A DNA stretch of 64,000 nt, taken from NCBI RefSeq assembly GCF_947493125.1, contig NZ_CANLQB010000003.1, positions 248,001-312,000 on the forward strand, in the 5' to 3' direction. Position numbers and translations under genes: made by a program. Of the stretch, positions 1 to 9,521 are shown in pieces. Each line of letters begins with the position of its first letter. The first letter of the stretch is position 1. Origin of the DNA: an uncultured Roseobacter sp. (GTDB lineage: Bacteria > Pseudomonadota > Alphaproteobacteria > Rhodobacterales > Rhodobacteraceae). The notes beneath the pieces were generated by a model that saw nothing but the letters and a program-made list of their open reading frames with translations, did no database searches and was not told the DNA's origin.

Positions 1-1288
1 CAAGGGCTGTCGTGACCAAGGCGCGTTCCGCATTGTACCGCGTGGTGTAGCGGCCGACGTTTACGCCCCACTGATGCCCCCCGGATGTCGACAGGCGTGT
101 CACGACTTCATTCTCCTCCGCGGCGCCTTCTGCCTCGGCCAGGGTTTCATCTGCAGGTCGCAGGATGGGCCGCAGGCTGACACCAGCCAAGCCGTTGGAG
201 GCTGACGCCGTCGTTGGCGCGGGCTCGATCGGGGTTTCTTGTGCTGCGATCAAAGCCATTTGAATGTCAGAGGACAGAACGCCGCTGGTGCTGGCCTGCG
301 CCGCTGCGGGAGGGGGCGTCGTTGCGGCTGGTGCCGCGGCTATCAAGCTGCCCGCTCTCATCTGAGGGCGTAGGCTGGTTCGGGTAAGCCCACTCGTACG
401 CACGATTTTTCCGGCTCCACCACGGACGTACGCCGGTTTCTTGGGTTTGCGCAAGGTGACCCGCGAGGGTGCGCGCTTGAACCCCATGTCGAGCAACTCG
501 GCCACACGCGCATTCCGCGCGCTTGTGGACGTGCCGCCAAAAACCGTCGCAATGATCCGCTCGCGGCCGCGCTCGGCGGAGGCGACCAAGTTGAACCCTG
601 CAGCGCGCGTGTACCCGGTCTTGATACCGTCTGCGCCACGATAGGCTGACAACAGTCGCCGATTGGTATTGGCAACTTCGCGCACGCCTGCGTTGGTCGA
701 GCGGCGCGAAAAGAGATTGTAGTACTCCGGATAGTCATACAGCACATGACGGCCCAGGATCGACATGTCACGCGCCGTCGACAGATGGCCGGATTCGGTC
801 AGGCCGTGCGCGTTCTTGAAGGTCGTTCTGGTCATGCCCAAGGCTTTGGCTGTGCGGTTCATCCGGCGTGCAAAGGCAGCTTCGGAGCCTTCCAAGGCCT
901 CACCGATGGCCGTCGCCGCGTCATTGGCAGATTTCACGGCAGCGGCGCGGATCAAGTAGCGAAATGCGATTCGCTGCCCCGGCTTGAGTCCAAGCTTGGA
1001 GGGAGGTTCAGAGGCTGCAAACCGGGAAATCTTGACCTTGGTGTCGAGTGTGATTTCGCCCTGCTCAACAGCCTGGAAAGCAATGTATAGCGTCATCATC
1101 TTGGTGAGAGAGGCCGGGTGCAGGCGTGTGTCGGCATTTCGAGAGTGCAGGACCTCGCCGGATCGTGCATCCATGACGTAGGCCGCGTAGGGTGCTGCCA
1201 CCGCACTCAGCGGCACGATGACCAACATCCATAAAGCTGCCAGAATAAATAGCCCGTACCGGGCCGGCACCGCGCGCCGAACCTTCAT
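1..1288 (-). CDS. Serine-type D-alanyl-D-alanine carboxypeptidase, 3' end outside window
   Basis: This periplasmic penicillin-binding protein trims the terminal D-Ala from peptidoglycan pentapeptides. The ATG at 1288 gives an N-terminal membrane/signal segment (residues about 12-32). The catalytic motifs follow in order: SLTK (S60, K63), SAN (S120-N122) and KTG near residue 221. After residue 300 there is an Ala/Pro-rich linker. The last visible residues (WGVNVGRYTTRYNAERA) resemble a SPOR domain, which binds denuded glycan and targets proteins to the septum. At least 429 residues are encoded here; the stop codon lies beyond base 1, so the gene is cut by the window edge. The exact DacA, DacC or DacF subclass cannot be fixed from what is visible. 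The AT-rich stretch at about 1330-1415 is the likely promoter region. Confidence 0.9.
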   Translation of the reverse strand, partial: MKVRRAVPARYGLFILAALWMLVIVPLSAVAAPYAAYVMDARSGEVLHSRNADTRLHPASLTKMMTLYIAFQAVEQGEITLDTKVKISRFAASEPPSKLGLKPGQRIAFRYLIRAAAVKSANDAATAIGEALEGSEAAFARRMNRTAKALGMTRTTFKNAHGLTESGHLSTARDMSILGRHVLYDYPEYYNLFSRRSTNAGVREVANTNRRLLSAYRGADGIKTGYTRAAGFNLVASAERGRERIIATVFGGTSTSARNARVAELLDMGFKRAPSRVTLRKPKKPAYVRGGAGKIVRTSGLTRTSLRPQMRAGSLIAAAPAATTPPPAAAQASTSGVLSSDIQMALIAAQETPIEPAPTTASASNGLAGVSLRPILRPADETLAEAEGAAEENEVVTRLSTSGGHQWGVNVGRYTTRYNAERALVTTAL

Positions 1289-1432
1289 GATAACCTGCCT
1301 TTTCTGCCTCACGCCGCCGATTAGTCGACTGGCTATTTTATTGTGTGCGAGACTAACACAGCTTTGGATTTCTATAAAGTCTTTGATTTAAAGTATTTGC
1401 GTTAAGTTTTGATGAACCCGAATCCACATCTG

Positions 1433-1455
1433 GGGGGCCAACACCCTAGGCCCCC
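1433..1455. terminator. GC-rich hairpin after the HAD gene
   Basis: There is a perfect 7-bp stem (GGGGGCC/GGCCCCC) with a 9-nt loop. It lies 54 bp downstream of the minus-strand HAD gene and upstream of the carboxypeptidase gene. It has no U-run on the minus strand, so it may be a weak terminator or an mRNA-end stabiliser. Confidence 0.3.
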
Positions 1456-1508
1456 AAAAAGGAGGATTGCCGGTGTATTGAAGATGACAACCATTTGGTT
1501 GCGTCGGT

Positions 1509-2216
1509 TCAGGACGACTCAATTAGCCGGATCAGATCAGGCAGTTCGGCAAGGCTGGTCAAACTATGGTACCGATCATTGCGAGCCGGTGGTGCGGCCC
1601 GTTCCATGTCCCACTCGTGTTCATGGGGGACGAAGACACCCCAGCCACCCGCTTCGATCATCGGCAAGACATCGGAACGCAAGGAGTTGCCCACCATCAT
1701 GCCTTGGTCGGTGACCGTCCCGTAGCGCGCGAAGATTTCAGAATAGACCTGCGGGGTTTTGTACGAAACGATTTCCACGCCATCAAACAGATCGTCCAGC
1801 CCGGACTGTGCCAGTTTGCGTTCCTGATCGAGCAGGTCGCCTTTGGTGATCAGCAGAATGCGGTGCGTTTCGCGGGCGCACTCGACGGCCCGGCGGGCAT
1901 GCGGCAGAAGGTCGACAGGGTGACGGAGCATTTCGCGGCCTGCATCGAGGATCTCCGCGATAACCGGTGCGGGGACCTGACCGCCGGTGACTTCGATTGC
2001 AGTTTCGATCATCGACAGTGTAAAGCCCTTCACGCCAAACCCATAGTGACCCAAGTTGCGTTTCTCAGCTGCCAGCAGGCGCTCCAGCAGGCTGTCGCGG
2101 TCGGTGAAGTCGGAGAGAAGGCCGGCGAAGTGGGCCTGGGTCATCTGGAAGAAACGCTCGTTGTGCCAGAGCGTGTCATCGGCATCAAATCCGATTGTGC
2201 TCAGCCGCTGACCCAC
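1509..2216 (-). CDS. HAD-superfamily hydrolase (YjjG-like phosphatase)
   Basis: This 235-residue soluble protein begins with the HAD motif I sequence FDADDTLW (residues 9-16), whose two aspartates form the phospho-aspartyl intermediate and the Mg site. A helical cap follows. Motif II is the serine/threonine in LLITKGD, and motif III/IV is the acidic patch at [11 protein letters not shown] near the C-terminus. The length is typical of small phosphatases such as YjjG, but the substrate cannot be deduced. It is transcribed toward the carboxypeptidase gene and divergently from clpS, with an 87-bp gap that must hold both promoters. Confidence 0.85.
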   Translation of the reverse strand: MGQRLSTIGFDADDTLWHNERFFQMTQAHFAGLLSDFTDRDSLLERLLAAEKRNLGHYGFGVKGFTLSMIETAIEVTGGQVPAPVIAEILDAGREMLRHPVDLLPHARRAVECARETHRILLITKGDLLDQERKLAQSGLDDLFDGVEIVSYKTPQVYSEIFARYGTVTDQGMMVGNSLRSDVLPMIEAGGWGVFVPHEHEWDMERAAPPARNDRYHSLTSLAELPDLIRLIESS

Positions 2217-2303
2217 GGTGCTCGCCCCTTTTCTAAATGTTCAGACAGTTTATATAGAGCGCTCAACGACTCACCACGACCTAAACGCAGATCAGGAGCA
2301 GAA

Positions 2304-2645
2304 ATGCACCGCGATGCAATGATGATGGCAGACCGATCAGACGATGACGGCGACACGTCGATCCTGACCGCGACCAAGCCGAAGACGAAGCGCCCGCCGC
2401 TCTACAAGGTGCTGTTGCTCAACGACGACTTCACACCGATGGAATTCGTTGTACATGTGCTAGAGCGGTTCTTTGGCCTAAACCACGCGCAAGCCTTCGA
2501 GATCATGTTGACCGTGCACAAGAAGGGCGTTGCGGTGGTGGGTGTCTTCAGCCACGAGATTGCCGAGACCAAGGTGGCCCAGGTCATGGATTTTGCACGG
2601 CGTCATCAGCACCCGCTGCAATGCACGATGGAAAAAGAAGACTGA
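2304..2645 (+). CDS. clpS: ATP-dependent Clp protease adaptor ClpS
   Basis: ClpS delivers N-end-rule substrates to the ClpA-ClpP protease. The ATG at 2304 is preceded by AGGAG (2294-2298). The 113-residue product has a disordered acidic N-tail (residues 1-30), which feeds ClpA, then the core [19 protein letters not shown] with the conserved N-D-D-x-T substrate pocket. It also carries the VHKKG histidine and the C-terminal HPLQCTMEK. In-frame Met codons follow the chosen start within a few residues, but the ribosome-binding site favours the first. The RsmC-like gene starts 4 bp after its stop codon. Confidence 0.95.
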   Translation: MHRDAMMMADRSDDDGDTSILTATKPKTKRPPLYKVLLLNDDFTPMEFVVHVLERFFGLNHAQAFEIMLTVHKKGVAVVGVFSHEIAETKVAQVMDFARRHQHPLQCTMEKED

Positions 2646-2649
2646 GCGC

Positions 2650-3642
2650 GTGATCGACGCCCGGCTATCGCTCGCGCTTGATCAAGGCGGGCTGGAGTTA
2701 CCATCGCGGGGCAGACTGGGCGTTTTCAACCCGCCGGTCGGCGCATCGCTTCCGGGCCTTCCGAAGGACCGTGCCCAGATCATAGCGGATTTCAAGCCGG
2801 ACGTAGATCAGTGGCGGCATCGTGGATATGACTGCGTGGTCGAGCCTCAGCAGCTATACGGCTTGAGTATCGTCTCTCTGCCGCGCGCGAAGACGGCGGC
2901 GCGCGCACTGGTCGCCGAGGCGGCGTCTCGCACCGACGGAACCGTGGTGATCAACGGGCAAAAGACTGATGGAATTGACAGTCTGCTGCGCGATGTCCGA
3001 AAGCGAACCGATATCGCCGGGCCGATCAACAAGGGCCACGGTAAACTCTTCTGGATCGCGGCAGGAGATCGAAATCCCTTTGAGGATTGGGCGTCGGGGC
3101 CCGTATTGACCGATGGTGGGTTCTGGACTGCACCGGGTGTCTTCTCGGCAGATGGCATCGATCCTGCCTCGGCACTGCTGGCGGCTTCACTGCCTGAGAC
3201 TCTCGGTTACCGCGTGGCCGATCTCGGTGCCGGATGGGGGTTTTTGTCAGCGCATGTTCTGACGCGATCAGACGTTGAAGAGCTACACCTGGTCGAAGCG
3301 GGTCATGTGGCGCTGGAGTGCGCCAAACGCAATGTCACTGACCCGCGCGCGCGCTTTCATTGGGCTGATGCAACAGACTGGCGCCCATCAGACCACGTCG
3401 ATGCCGTTGTCATGAACCCGCCATTCCACGTCGGCCGCGCAGCCGAGCCGACCTTGGGTCAGGCTTTCATACAGGCGGCGGCAAAAATGCTGACATCCCA
3501 AGGCCAGCTTTGGATGGTGGCCAACCGGCATTTGCCTTATGAGGCGACGCTAAATGCGTTCTTCGCGAAAACCACGGAACTGGCGGGCGACAGGCTTTTC
3601 AAGCTGTTCCATGCCAGCCGTCCACGTCGTACACCAGCCTGA
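2650..3642 (+). CDS. RsmC-like class I SAM-dependent methyltransferase
   Basis: The GTG at 2650, 4 bp after the clpS stop, gives 330 residues, so the gene is probably co-transcribed with clpS. The C-terminal half is a Rossmann methyltransferase with the SAM motif VADLGAGWGF and the N6/N2-guanine-type catalytic motif MNPPFH (NPPF). These are the hallmarks of RsmC, which methylates 16S rRNA G1207, and its relative RlmG. The N-terminal half looks like the degenerate duplicated methyltransferase domain of RsmC. An rRNA substrate is an inference from family resemblance. No in-frame ATG fits the gap between the two genes. Confidence 0.8.
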   Translation: MIDARLSLALDQGGLELPSRGRLGVFNPPVGASLPGLPKDRAQIIADFKPDVDQWRHRGYDCVVEPQQLYGLSIVSLPRAKTAARALVAEAASRTDGTVVINGQKTDGIDSLLRDVRKRTDIAGPINKGHGKLFWIAAGDRNPFEDWASGPVLTDGGFWTAPGVFSADGIDPASALLAASLPETLGYRVADLGAGWGFLSAHVLTRSDVEELHLVEAGHVALECAKRNVTDPRARFHWADATDWRPSDHVDAVVMNPPFHVGRAAEPTLGQAFIQAAAKMLTSQGQLWMVANRHLPYEATLNAFFAKTTELAGDRLFKLFHASRPRRTPA

Positions 3643-3678
3643 CGCCACCGCGATGAAGACGTACCACAGGGGGCCCTG

Positions 3679-4479
3679 ATGTCATTCTCTATCAACGGTA
3701 AAACAGCGATCGTGACCGGTGCCGCGAATGGCATTGGCTTGGCCATAGCACGTCAGTTCGCAGACCGCGGTGCCAATGTCATGTGCGCGGATATGGACGA
3801 AAGAAAACTTGTCAGCGAATGGGGAGATCAGGCCGAAGATGGCAATCTGCGCTATTTCGCGGGCGATCTGCGCCAGCGCCTCACAATCGCCAATCTGGTC
3901 TCTGCGACAATAGATGCGTTCGAGCGCGTGGATATTCTGGTCAACGCCTCAAGGCAGGTCATGCCGACAGACGCGCTGAATGTCGACGACACGTCCGTCG
4001 GTGTTCTGCTGGATCAAAACCTCATGACGTCCTTGAGCCTGATCCAGCAGGTGGCAAAGCGCATGATCAAGCAAGGCGCAGATCAGCCCGAAGGGCAGCT
4101 GGGGTCGATCATCAACCTCAGCTCAATCGCCGCACGCCACACACGACCCGAGCTGATGGGATACTCGATTGCCTGTGCAGCGCTTGAACAGATGACCCGC
4201 TCGATGGCATTGGCGCTGGCGCCTGAGCGCATTCGCGTCAACGCGGTGTCATTCGGGTCTGTGATGAGCGCATCGCTCAAGTCATCCGTGATCGAGAATG
4301 CAGATTGGCGCGAAGATATTCTGGATCACACACCGCTTGGGCGCATCGCTGGACCATCCGAGCTTGCGGACGCGGTTCAGTTTTTGGCGGCTGATGGATC
4401 AGGTTTCATAACCGGGGAGGTGATCACGGTCGATGGCGGCCGTAGCCTTCTGGATGTCGTGTCTGCACCTGCGCACTAA
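3679..4479 (+). CDS. SDR-family oxidoreductase-like protein lacking the catalytic Lys
   Basis: This 266-residue classical short-chain dehydrogenase fold has the dinucleotide motif TGAANGIG (residues 13-20), an Asp after beta-2 (ADMD) that would favour NAD, the catalytic Ser149 and Tyr162, and the C-terminal GEVITVDGG. The YxxxK signature reads YSIAC, so Lys166 is replaced by Cys. The usual NNAG motif reads VNAS. Such changes normally abolish or greatly weaken dehydrogenase activity, so it may be a binding or regulatory protein, or it may use altered chemistry. It lies between the RsmC-like gene and hemF on the same strand. Its substrate is unknown. Confidence 0.8.
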   Translation: MSFSINGKTAIVTGAANGIGLAIARQFADRGANVMCADMDERKLVSEWGDQAEDGNLRYFAGDLRQRLTIANLVSATIDAFERVDILVNASRQVMPTDALNVDDTSVGVLLDQNLMTSLSLIQQVAKRMIKQGADQPEGQLGSIINLSSIAARHTRPELMGYSIACAALEQMTRSMALALAPERIRVNAVSFGSVMSASLKSSVIENADWREDILDHTPLGRIAGPSELADAVQFLAADGSGFITGEVITVDGGRSLLDVVSAPAH

Positions 4480-4553
4480 GAATTGCGGCTTTTCGTCCCT
4501 GCCCGTTCCGCGCTACAGAGGGTGTCAGGACAGATTGACACATTGGACGATGG

Positions 4554-5447
4554 ATGACCGACAGCTTTGAGACCGAAAAAACCCGTGCTTCCGCTTGGTT
4601 CCGCAGCCTGCGCGATGAGATCGTCGCGGCATTTGAAGCCTTGGAGCAGGATCACGGAGAAGGGCCACTTTCGGAGGCGGCGCCCGGCAGGTTCGACGTG
4701 ACCGAAACGCAGCGCAAAAGCGACGATAGGACGGACGCGGGCGGCGGCCTCATGAGCGTGATGCGCGGTGGTCGCGTGTTCGAAAAGGTCGGTGTGAACG
4801 TCTCGACCGTCTACGGCACATTGGGTGCGCGGGCGCAGATGGCGATGGCCGCGCGAAAGGGAATTCCTGGCATGAAGGAGGATCCGCGGTTCTGGGCCTC
4901 CGGCATCAGTCTTGTGGCGCATATGAACAATCCACATGTGCCCGCCGTGCATATGAATACACGCATGTTCTGGACACCGCACGCCTGGTGGTTCGGTGGG
5001 GGGTCCGACCTGAACCCGTGCATCGAATATGACGAAGACACCGCGCATTTTCACGCGCAGCAAAAAGAGAAGCTGGATCCGCATGGATCCGAGCTCTACC
5101 CACGGCTCAAGGACTGGGCGGATGAGTACTTCTTCGTGCCTCACCGCAACCGGGCTCGGGGCGTTGGCGGCATTTTCATGGATGACCATTGTACCGGGGA
5201 TTGGGAGAAGGATTTCAGCCTGACTCAGGATATCGGTCGCGCCTTCCTGCCTGCCTTTGTTCCGCTGGTTCGCAAGCGCCGCATTCAGACGTGGTCAGAT
5301 CAGGACAAAGACGCTCAATTGGTACATCGGGGCCTGTATGCGGAATACAATCTTGTCTATGACCGCGGGACCAAGTTTGGCCTTGAGACAGGCCATGATG
5401 CCAACGCTGTCCTCATGAGCCTGCCACCATTGGCCAAATGGGTCTGA
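4554..5447 (+). CDS. hemF: Oxygen-dependent coproporphyrinogen III oxidase
   Basis: HemF converts coproporphyrinogen III to protoporphyrinogen IX using O2, in the cytoplasm. The product of 297 residues shows the family blocks GVNVSTVYG, NPHVPAVHMNTR, WWFGGGSDLNP, GGIFMDDHC and AEYNLVYDRGTKFGL along its whole length, and the size is normal. It converges on hemC with only 15 bp between the stop codons. Together with hemC and hemE it makes a local group of haem-synthesis genes, although the three are not in one operon. Confidence 0.97.
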   Translation: MTDSFETEKTRASAWFRSLRDEIVAAFEALEQDHGEGPLSEAAPGRFDVTETQRKSDDRTDAGGGLMSVMRGGRVFEKVGVNVSTVYGTLGARAQMAMAARKGIPGMKEDPRFWASGISLVAHMNNPHVPAVHMNTRMFWTPHAWWFGGGSDLNPCIEYDEDTAHFHAQQKEKLDPHGSELYPRLKDWADEYFFVPHRNRARGVGGIFMDDHCTGDWEKDFSLTQDIGRAFLPAFVPLVRKRRIQTWSDQDKDAQLVHRGLYAEYNLVYDRGTKFGLETGHDANAVLMSLPPLAKWV

Positions 5448-5462
5448 CCTAGACGCGGCGCA

Positions 5463-6413
5463 TCAGCTGTGGTGCCAGTCGAAGAAATCTGCCCCAGCTC
5501 TGGCGAGTAGTTCTTTTGCGAGATCCTCTCCCATCCGCGCCCCGTCTGTTATGCTGCCATCCCGGGCTCCTGCGATCGCTTCCGATCCGTCAGGGCGCAG
5601 CACTTCGCCCCGCAGATGCAGGCGATCACCGTCCAGTTCGGCAAGGCCGGCAATGGGCGTTTCGCAGGACCCATCCAGCGTGAGGAGAAAACTGCGTTCG
5701 GCGATCAAGCGATGCCCGGTGGGCAAGTCGTGGACGGCGGCCAGCAAAGCGGCAGTGGTTTCATCCGCGACCCGCCGCTCGATACCTATGGCGCCTTGGG
5801 CAACTGCGGGCAGCATGTTGTCTGGATCAATTGGCGTGGCAGGGACCTCGTCCATCTTGAGACGATTTAAGCCAGCTGCGGCGAGGAAGGTGCATTCGGC
5901 CACGCCATCTCCAAGCTTCTTCAGTCTGGTTTGGACATTACCACGAAACTCTACGACCTGCAGATCGGGGCGACGATTGAGCAACTGCGCCTTGCGCCGC
6001 AAGCTGGACGTTCCAACGACAGCACCTTCGGCAAGTTCAGAGAGGTTTTTCAGCCGTGGTGAGACGAAGGCATCGCGTACATCTTCCCGCGGCAAAAACG
6101 TCTCCAAGACCAGCCCGTTGGGCTGCACTGTCGGCATGTCCTTCATAGAGTGAACCGCGATGTCAATTTTTTCTGACAGCAGGTCCTCTTCGATTTCGCG
6201 TGTAAACAGCCCCTTGCCGCCAATGTCTTTCAAGGGGCGATCCTGGATCGCATCACCGGTCACCTTGATCACGACAATCTCAAAGCAATCATCATCAAGA
6301 TCAAAGGCTTGGCGCAGTCGGTTACGCGTCTCATATGCCTGAGCCAACGCCAGGGGAGAGCCGCGGGTGCCAATTTTGAGAGGTCTATCGGGTGTTGGGA
6401 GCGTCACTGTCAT
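5463..6413 (-). CDS. hemC: Porphobilinogen deaminase (hydroxymethylbilane synthase)
   Basis: HemC polymerises four porphobilinogens into hydroxymethylbilane. The ATG at 6413 gives 316 residues beginning MTVTLPTPDRP and continuing KIGTRGSPLALAQA. Conserved features are GDAIQDRPLKDIGGKGLFTREIE, HSMKDMPT, and GSCETPIAGLAE, which carries the cysteine that binds the dipyrromethane cofactor. The reading frame stays open far upstream across the hemE coding sequence, but nothing upstream of this Met resembles the family. It is divergent from hemE; the 102 bp between them should hold both promoters. Confidence 0.96.
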   Translation of the reverse strand: MTVTLPTPDRPLKIGTRGSPLALAQAYETRNRLRQAFDLDDDCFEIVVIKVTGDAIQDRPLKDIGGKGLFTREIEEDLLSEKIDIAVHSMKDMPTVQPNGLVLETFLPREDVRDAFVSPRLKNLSELAEGAVVGTSSLRRKAQLLNRRPDLQVVEFRGNVQTRLKKLGDGVAECTFLAAAGLNRLKMDEVPATPIDPDNMLPAVAQGAIGIERRVADETTAALLAAVHDLPTGHRLIAERSFLLTLDGSCETPIAGLAELDGDRLHLRGEVLRPDGSEAIAGARDGSITDGARMGEDLAKELLARAGADFFDWHHS

Positions 6414-6515
6414 AGCGATATCTTTAGGCGCGTCAATTTCTCCTGACAACCCGTCAGCGTCTTGACAATGGCGCGTCGGACACCGACCAACGTGCCAAGA
6501 CAGATGAGGATGATC

Positions 6516-7550
6516 ATGGCTGCGACAAAACCGATCCTGCGCGCGCTTGCGGGTGAAACTCTCCCGACACCACCGATTTGGATGATGCGCCAGGCGGGCC
6601 GGTACCTGCCCGAATACCGGGCGACTCGGGCGCAGGCCGGGGACTTTTTGTCGCTTTGCTACAATTCGGAGCTTGCAGCCGAAGTGACCCTGCAACCGAT
6701 CCGACGGTATGCCTTCGATGCGGCGATCCTCTTTGCGGATATCTTGTTGTTGCCGCAGGCTTTGGGGGCCGATCTTTGGTTTGTGACGGGAGAAGGGCCG
6801 CGCCTGTCGACCATCCAGACGCAGGCCGATTTCGATAAGCTGCGTCCGGTCGATGACATCCACGAGACGCTGGGGCCGATCTACGAGACCGTGCGCATTC
6901 TGCGTCGCGAGTTGCCGTCGGAGACAACCCTGATCGGGTTTGCGGGAGCGCCCTGGACTGTGGCCACTTACATGATCGCGGGACGCGGGACCCCGGATCA
7001 GGGGCCCGCCCACGCATTGATGCAGGAAAACAGACCGCTCTTCGAGGCGCTCATTGCGCGTTTGACGGCGGGGACAATAGACTATCTCGCCGCGCAAATC
7101 GATGCTGGGGTCGAGGTGGTCAAGATTTTCGACAGCTGGGCTGGCTCGCTCAAGGGAGATGCGTTCCAGCGCTACGCGCTTGAGCCCGCACGCGAGATCA
7201 CGAAGGCATTGAAAGAGCGATATCCCGGCATCCCTGTGATCGGTTTTCCGCGGGAGGCGGGGGACAGCTATATCGGCTTTGCGAAGGCTACCGGGGTCGA
7301 TTGTGTTGCGCTCGACAATTCCGTGAGCGCAGATTGGGCCGCCAAACATGTGCAGGTCGACGGTTGCGTACAGGGGAACTTGGCCAGCAGCCATATGGTG
7401 ACAGGGGGTCAGGCGCTGGTTGATGAGACACGGGCGATTGTCACCGCACTGTCCAACGGACCTCATATTTTCAACCTTGGGCACGGCATCACGCCCGATG
7501 CAGATCCCGACAACGTCCAGCGAATGATTGACGCTGTTCGGGCTCAATAA
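6516..7550 (+). CDS. hemE: Uroporphyrinogen decarboxylase
   Basis: HemE decarboxylates uroporphyrinogen III to coproporphyrinogen III. The ATG at 6516 is preceded by GAGGA (6506-6510), and the 344-residue product has the signatures [42 protein letters not shown] and [13 protein letters not shown] Met two codons upstream (6510) is possible but overlaps the ribosome-binding site. The gene runs divergently from hemC and is followed by the tRNA gene 53 bp downstream. Confidence 0.96.
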   Translation: MAATKPILRALAGETLPTPPIWMMRQAGRYLPEYRATRAQAGDFLSLCYNSELAAEVTLQPIRRYAFDAAILFADILLLPQALGADLWFVTGEGPRLSTIQTQADFDKLRPVDDIHETLGPIYETVRILRRELPSETTLIGFAGAPWTVATYMIAGRGTPDQGPAHALMQENRPLFEALIARLTAGTIDYLAAQIDAGVEVVKIFDSWAGSLKGDAFQRYALEPAREITKALKERYPGIPVIGFPREAGDSYIGFAKATGVDCVALDNSVSADWAAKHVQVDGCVQGNLASSHMVTGGQALVDETRAIVTALSNGPHIFNLGHGITPDADPDNVQRMIDAVRAQ

Positions 7551-7603
7551 CCTTGATTTCTGGGTTGACGCGCTCAGCCCGGCGGACTAATCGAAGCGCT
7601 CGT

Positions 7604-7680
<77 letters not shown>

Positions 7681-7911
7681 ACTCGCCCTCCTGTTCTCTG
7701 CCTGCGCTCCCAGCTCTGCCTGCCGTCGTTTGGTTGGGTGGCGATAACGTGGCCGGCGGGGTGACGCGGAGCTGAGAACTGGCCTCGGATGGCGGAGGCG
7801 CGATGACAAACCCGGGTGACATCCCGATAGATCTGCAATAGCAATTTGACAGGGAAGACGAGTCAGAGGCCGCAAAACGCGAGGCCCGGCTGGGATTAGG
7901 GAGGAACCGTC

Positions 7912-8949
7912 ATGACGATTTCACGCAAAACATTTCTGGGTATGGCCGCTGCCGCAATGATGATTGGCTTGGGCGCGCCTTCTGCCATGGCGCAGGAGGT
8001 TACGCTGCGTCTTCATCAATTTCTGCCGCCACAGGCCAATGTGCCCAAGCTCGTGCTGGATGTCTGGGCCGACAGTGTGGAGGAAGACAGCGGCGGGCGC
8101 ATCAAGGTGGAGCGGTATCCGTCGATGCAGCTGGGCGGCAAGCCGCCTGAGCTTATGGATCAGGCCATCGACGGGGTCGCGGATATCGTCTGGACCGTGG
8201 TCGGATATACGCCGGGTCGCTTCCCCTCGACCGAGGTGTTCGAACTGCCCTTCATGATGACCAATGCAAGGGCCGCCTCCCGCGCCTATTGGGAGATGTT
8301 CGAGACCCACATGAAAGACACGGAATTCAAGGACGTTCATATCCTTGGCACCTGGGTCCACGGACCGGGCTTGATCCATGCCAACAAGGAGGTGCGCAAG
8401 CCCTCCGATATGGACGGTCTGAAGATTCGCGGAGGCTCGCGCCTGGCCAATGCTTTGCTGCAAAAGGTTGGTGCGACACCTGTCGGCATGCCCGTACCCG
8501 CAGTGCCGGAAGGGTTGTCCAAAGGGGTCATCGATGGCACCACGATCCCATGGGAAGTCACAGCGGCCCTGAAGATCCCCGAACTGGTGGATAACCACAC
8601 GGAATTCACTGGAAATGCGCTTTACGTCCTGACCTTCGTGCTGGCCATGAACAAGGACCGTTACGAGGGCCTGCCCGATGATCTGAAGAAGGTGATCGAC
8701 GACAACTCCGGCCTGGAGTTCTCTGTGTTTGCAGGGGGAACGCAGGCCGATGCCGATGGGCCCGCACGTGAGGCAGCCGCTGCACGGGGCAACAACATCG
8801 TCACGCTGACCGAAGAGGAAACCGCTGCGTGGCGCGACGTTGCGCAGCCGATCTACGACGAATGGGTGGCAGAAATGAACGAGAAGGGCATCGACGGGCA
8901 GGCCTTGATTGATGAAGCCCGCATGCTGATCGACAAATACACCGAGTAA
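7912..8949 (+). CDS. dctP: TRAP transporter solute-binding protein (DctP family)
   Basis: This periplasmic receptor belongs to a tripartite ATP-independent transporter. A signal peptide (residues 1-28, ending AMA-QE) leads into a 345-residue DctP fold with the conserved GLKIRGG block, whose Arg normally binds the substrate carboxylate, and the hinge segment near VPEGLSKGVIDG. GGGAGGAA sits just upstream of the ATG. The two membrane subunits follow at once, and the aryl-CoA ligase gene starts 100 bp after the last of them. Uptake of benzoate or a related aromatic acid is therefore inferred from context, not shown by the sequence. Confidence 0.92.
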   Translation: MTISRKTFLGMAAAAMMIGLGAPSAMAQEVTLRLHQFLPPQANVPKLVLDVWADSVEEDSGGRIKVERYPSMQLGGKPPELMDQAIDGVADIVWTVVGYTPGRFPSTEVFELPFMMTNARAASRAYWEMFETHMKDTEFKDVHILGTWVHGPGLIHANKEVRKPSDMDGLKIRGGSRLANALLQKVGATPVGMPVPAVPEGLSKGVIDGTTIPWEVTAALKIPELVDNHTEFTGNALYVLTFVLAMNKDRYEGLPDDLKKVIDDNSGLEFSVFAGGTQADADGPAREAAAARGNNIVTLTEEETAAWRDVAQPIYDEWVAEMNEKGIDGQALIDEARMLIDKYTE

Positions 8950-9009
8950 TCGCGGTATCGGCTGGCCCGCAGTGTCGCACCGCGGGCCTTTCTTCTGACG
9001 GAGCTCTCT

Positions 9010-9510
9010 ATGCATCAGGCCGTGCAACTGCTCGCCCGCGGGACAGCGATCATCGGCGGTCTTGTTCTGGTCGGGCTCGTCGCCCTGACAACTGTGTCAA
9101 CAGCCGGCCGAGAGCTGGGGCTTGGCGAGGTCAACGGCAGCTACGAAATCCTCGAAGCGGGCGTGGCCTTTGCCATCTTCTCCTTCTTTCCGATTTGTCA
9201 GTTGTATGGCGCGCATGCGACAGTTGACATCTTCACATCCAGACTGCCGGACCGGGTGAACCGCGCCATCATTGCGTTTTGGGAGCTCGTCCTGACCGCC
9301 GCACTTCTGCTGATCAGCTGGCGTCTTTATGAAGGGATGCAACGCTATATTGGCAATGGCGAGACGACGCTGTTTCTGCAGTTTCCGGTCTGGTGGGGCT
9401 ATGCGTTCAGCTTTGCAGCCTGCGTCGTGACCTGCATTGTCGCAATCTACTGCGCTGTGCTGCGAGTGCGCGAGGTCGTGAGCGGGCGCACCTTGCTGCC
9501 GACGGCCTGA
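9010..9510 (+). CDS. dctQ: TRAP transporter small membrane subunit (DctQ family)
   Basis: This 166-residue integral membrane protein has four predicted helices (about residues 11-31, 48-68, 90-110 and 128-150) and the DctQ-type motif REL near the end of helix 1. DctQ bridges the substrate-binding protein and the large permease subunit in the inner membrane. GGAG lies at 9000-9003, ahead of the ATG. It sits 60 bp after dctP and 11 bp before dctM, as expected for one transport operon. Confidence 0.9.
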   Translation: MHQAVQLLARGTAIIGGLVLVGLVALTTVSTAGRELGLGEVNGSYEILEAGVAFAIFSFFPICQLYGAHATVDIFTSRLPDRVNRAIIAFWELVLTAALLLISWRLYEGMQRYIGNGETTLFLQFPVWWGYAFSFAACVVTCIVAIYCAVLRVREVVSGRTLLPTA

Positions 9511-9521
9511 GGACCAACGGC

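Noticed and set aside
1369-1400. TTAA pair resembling a CtrA box in the carboxypeptidase promoter
   Set aside because: The spacing between the TTAA elements is 10, not 7, so it does not match the consensus.
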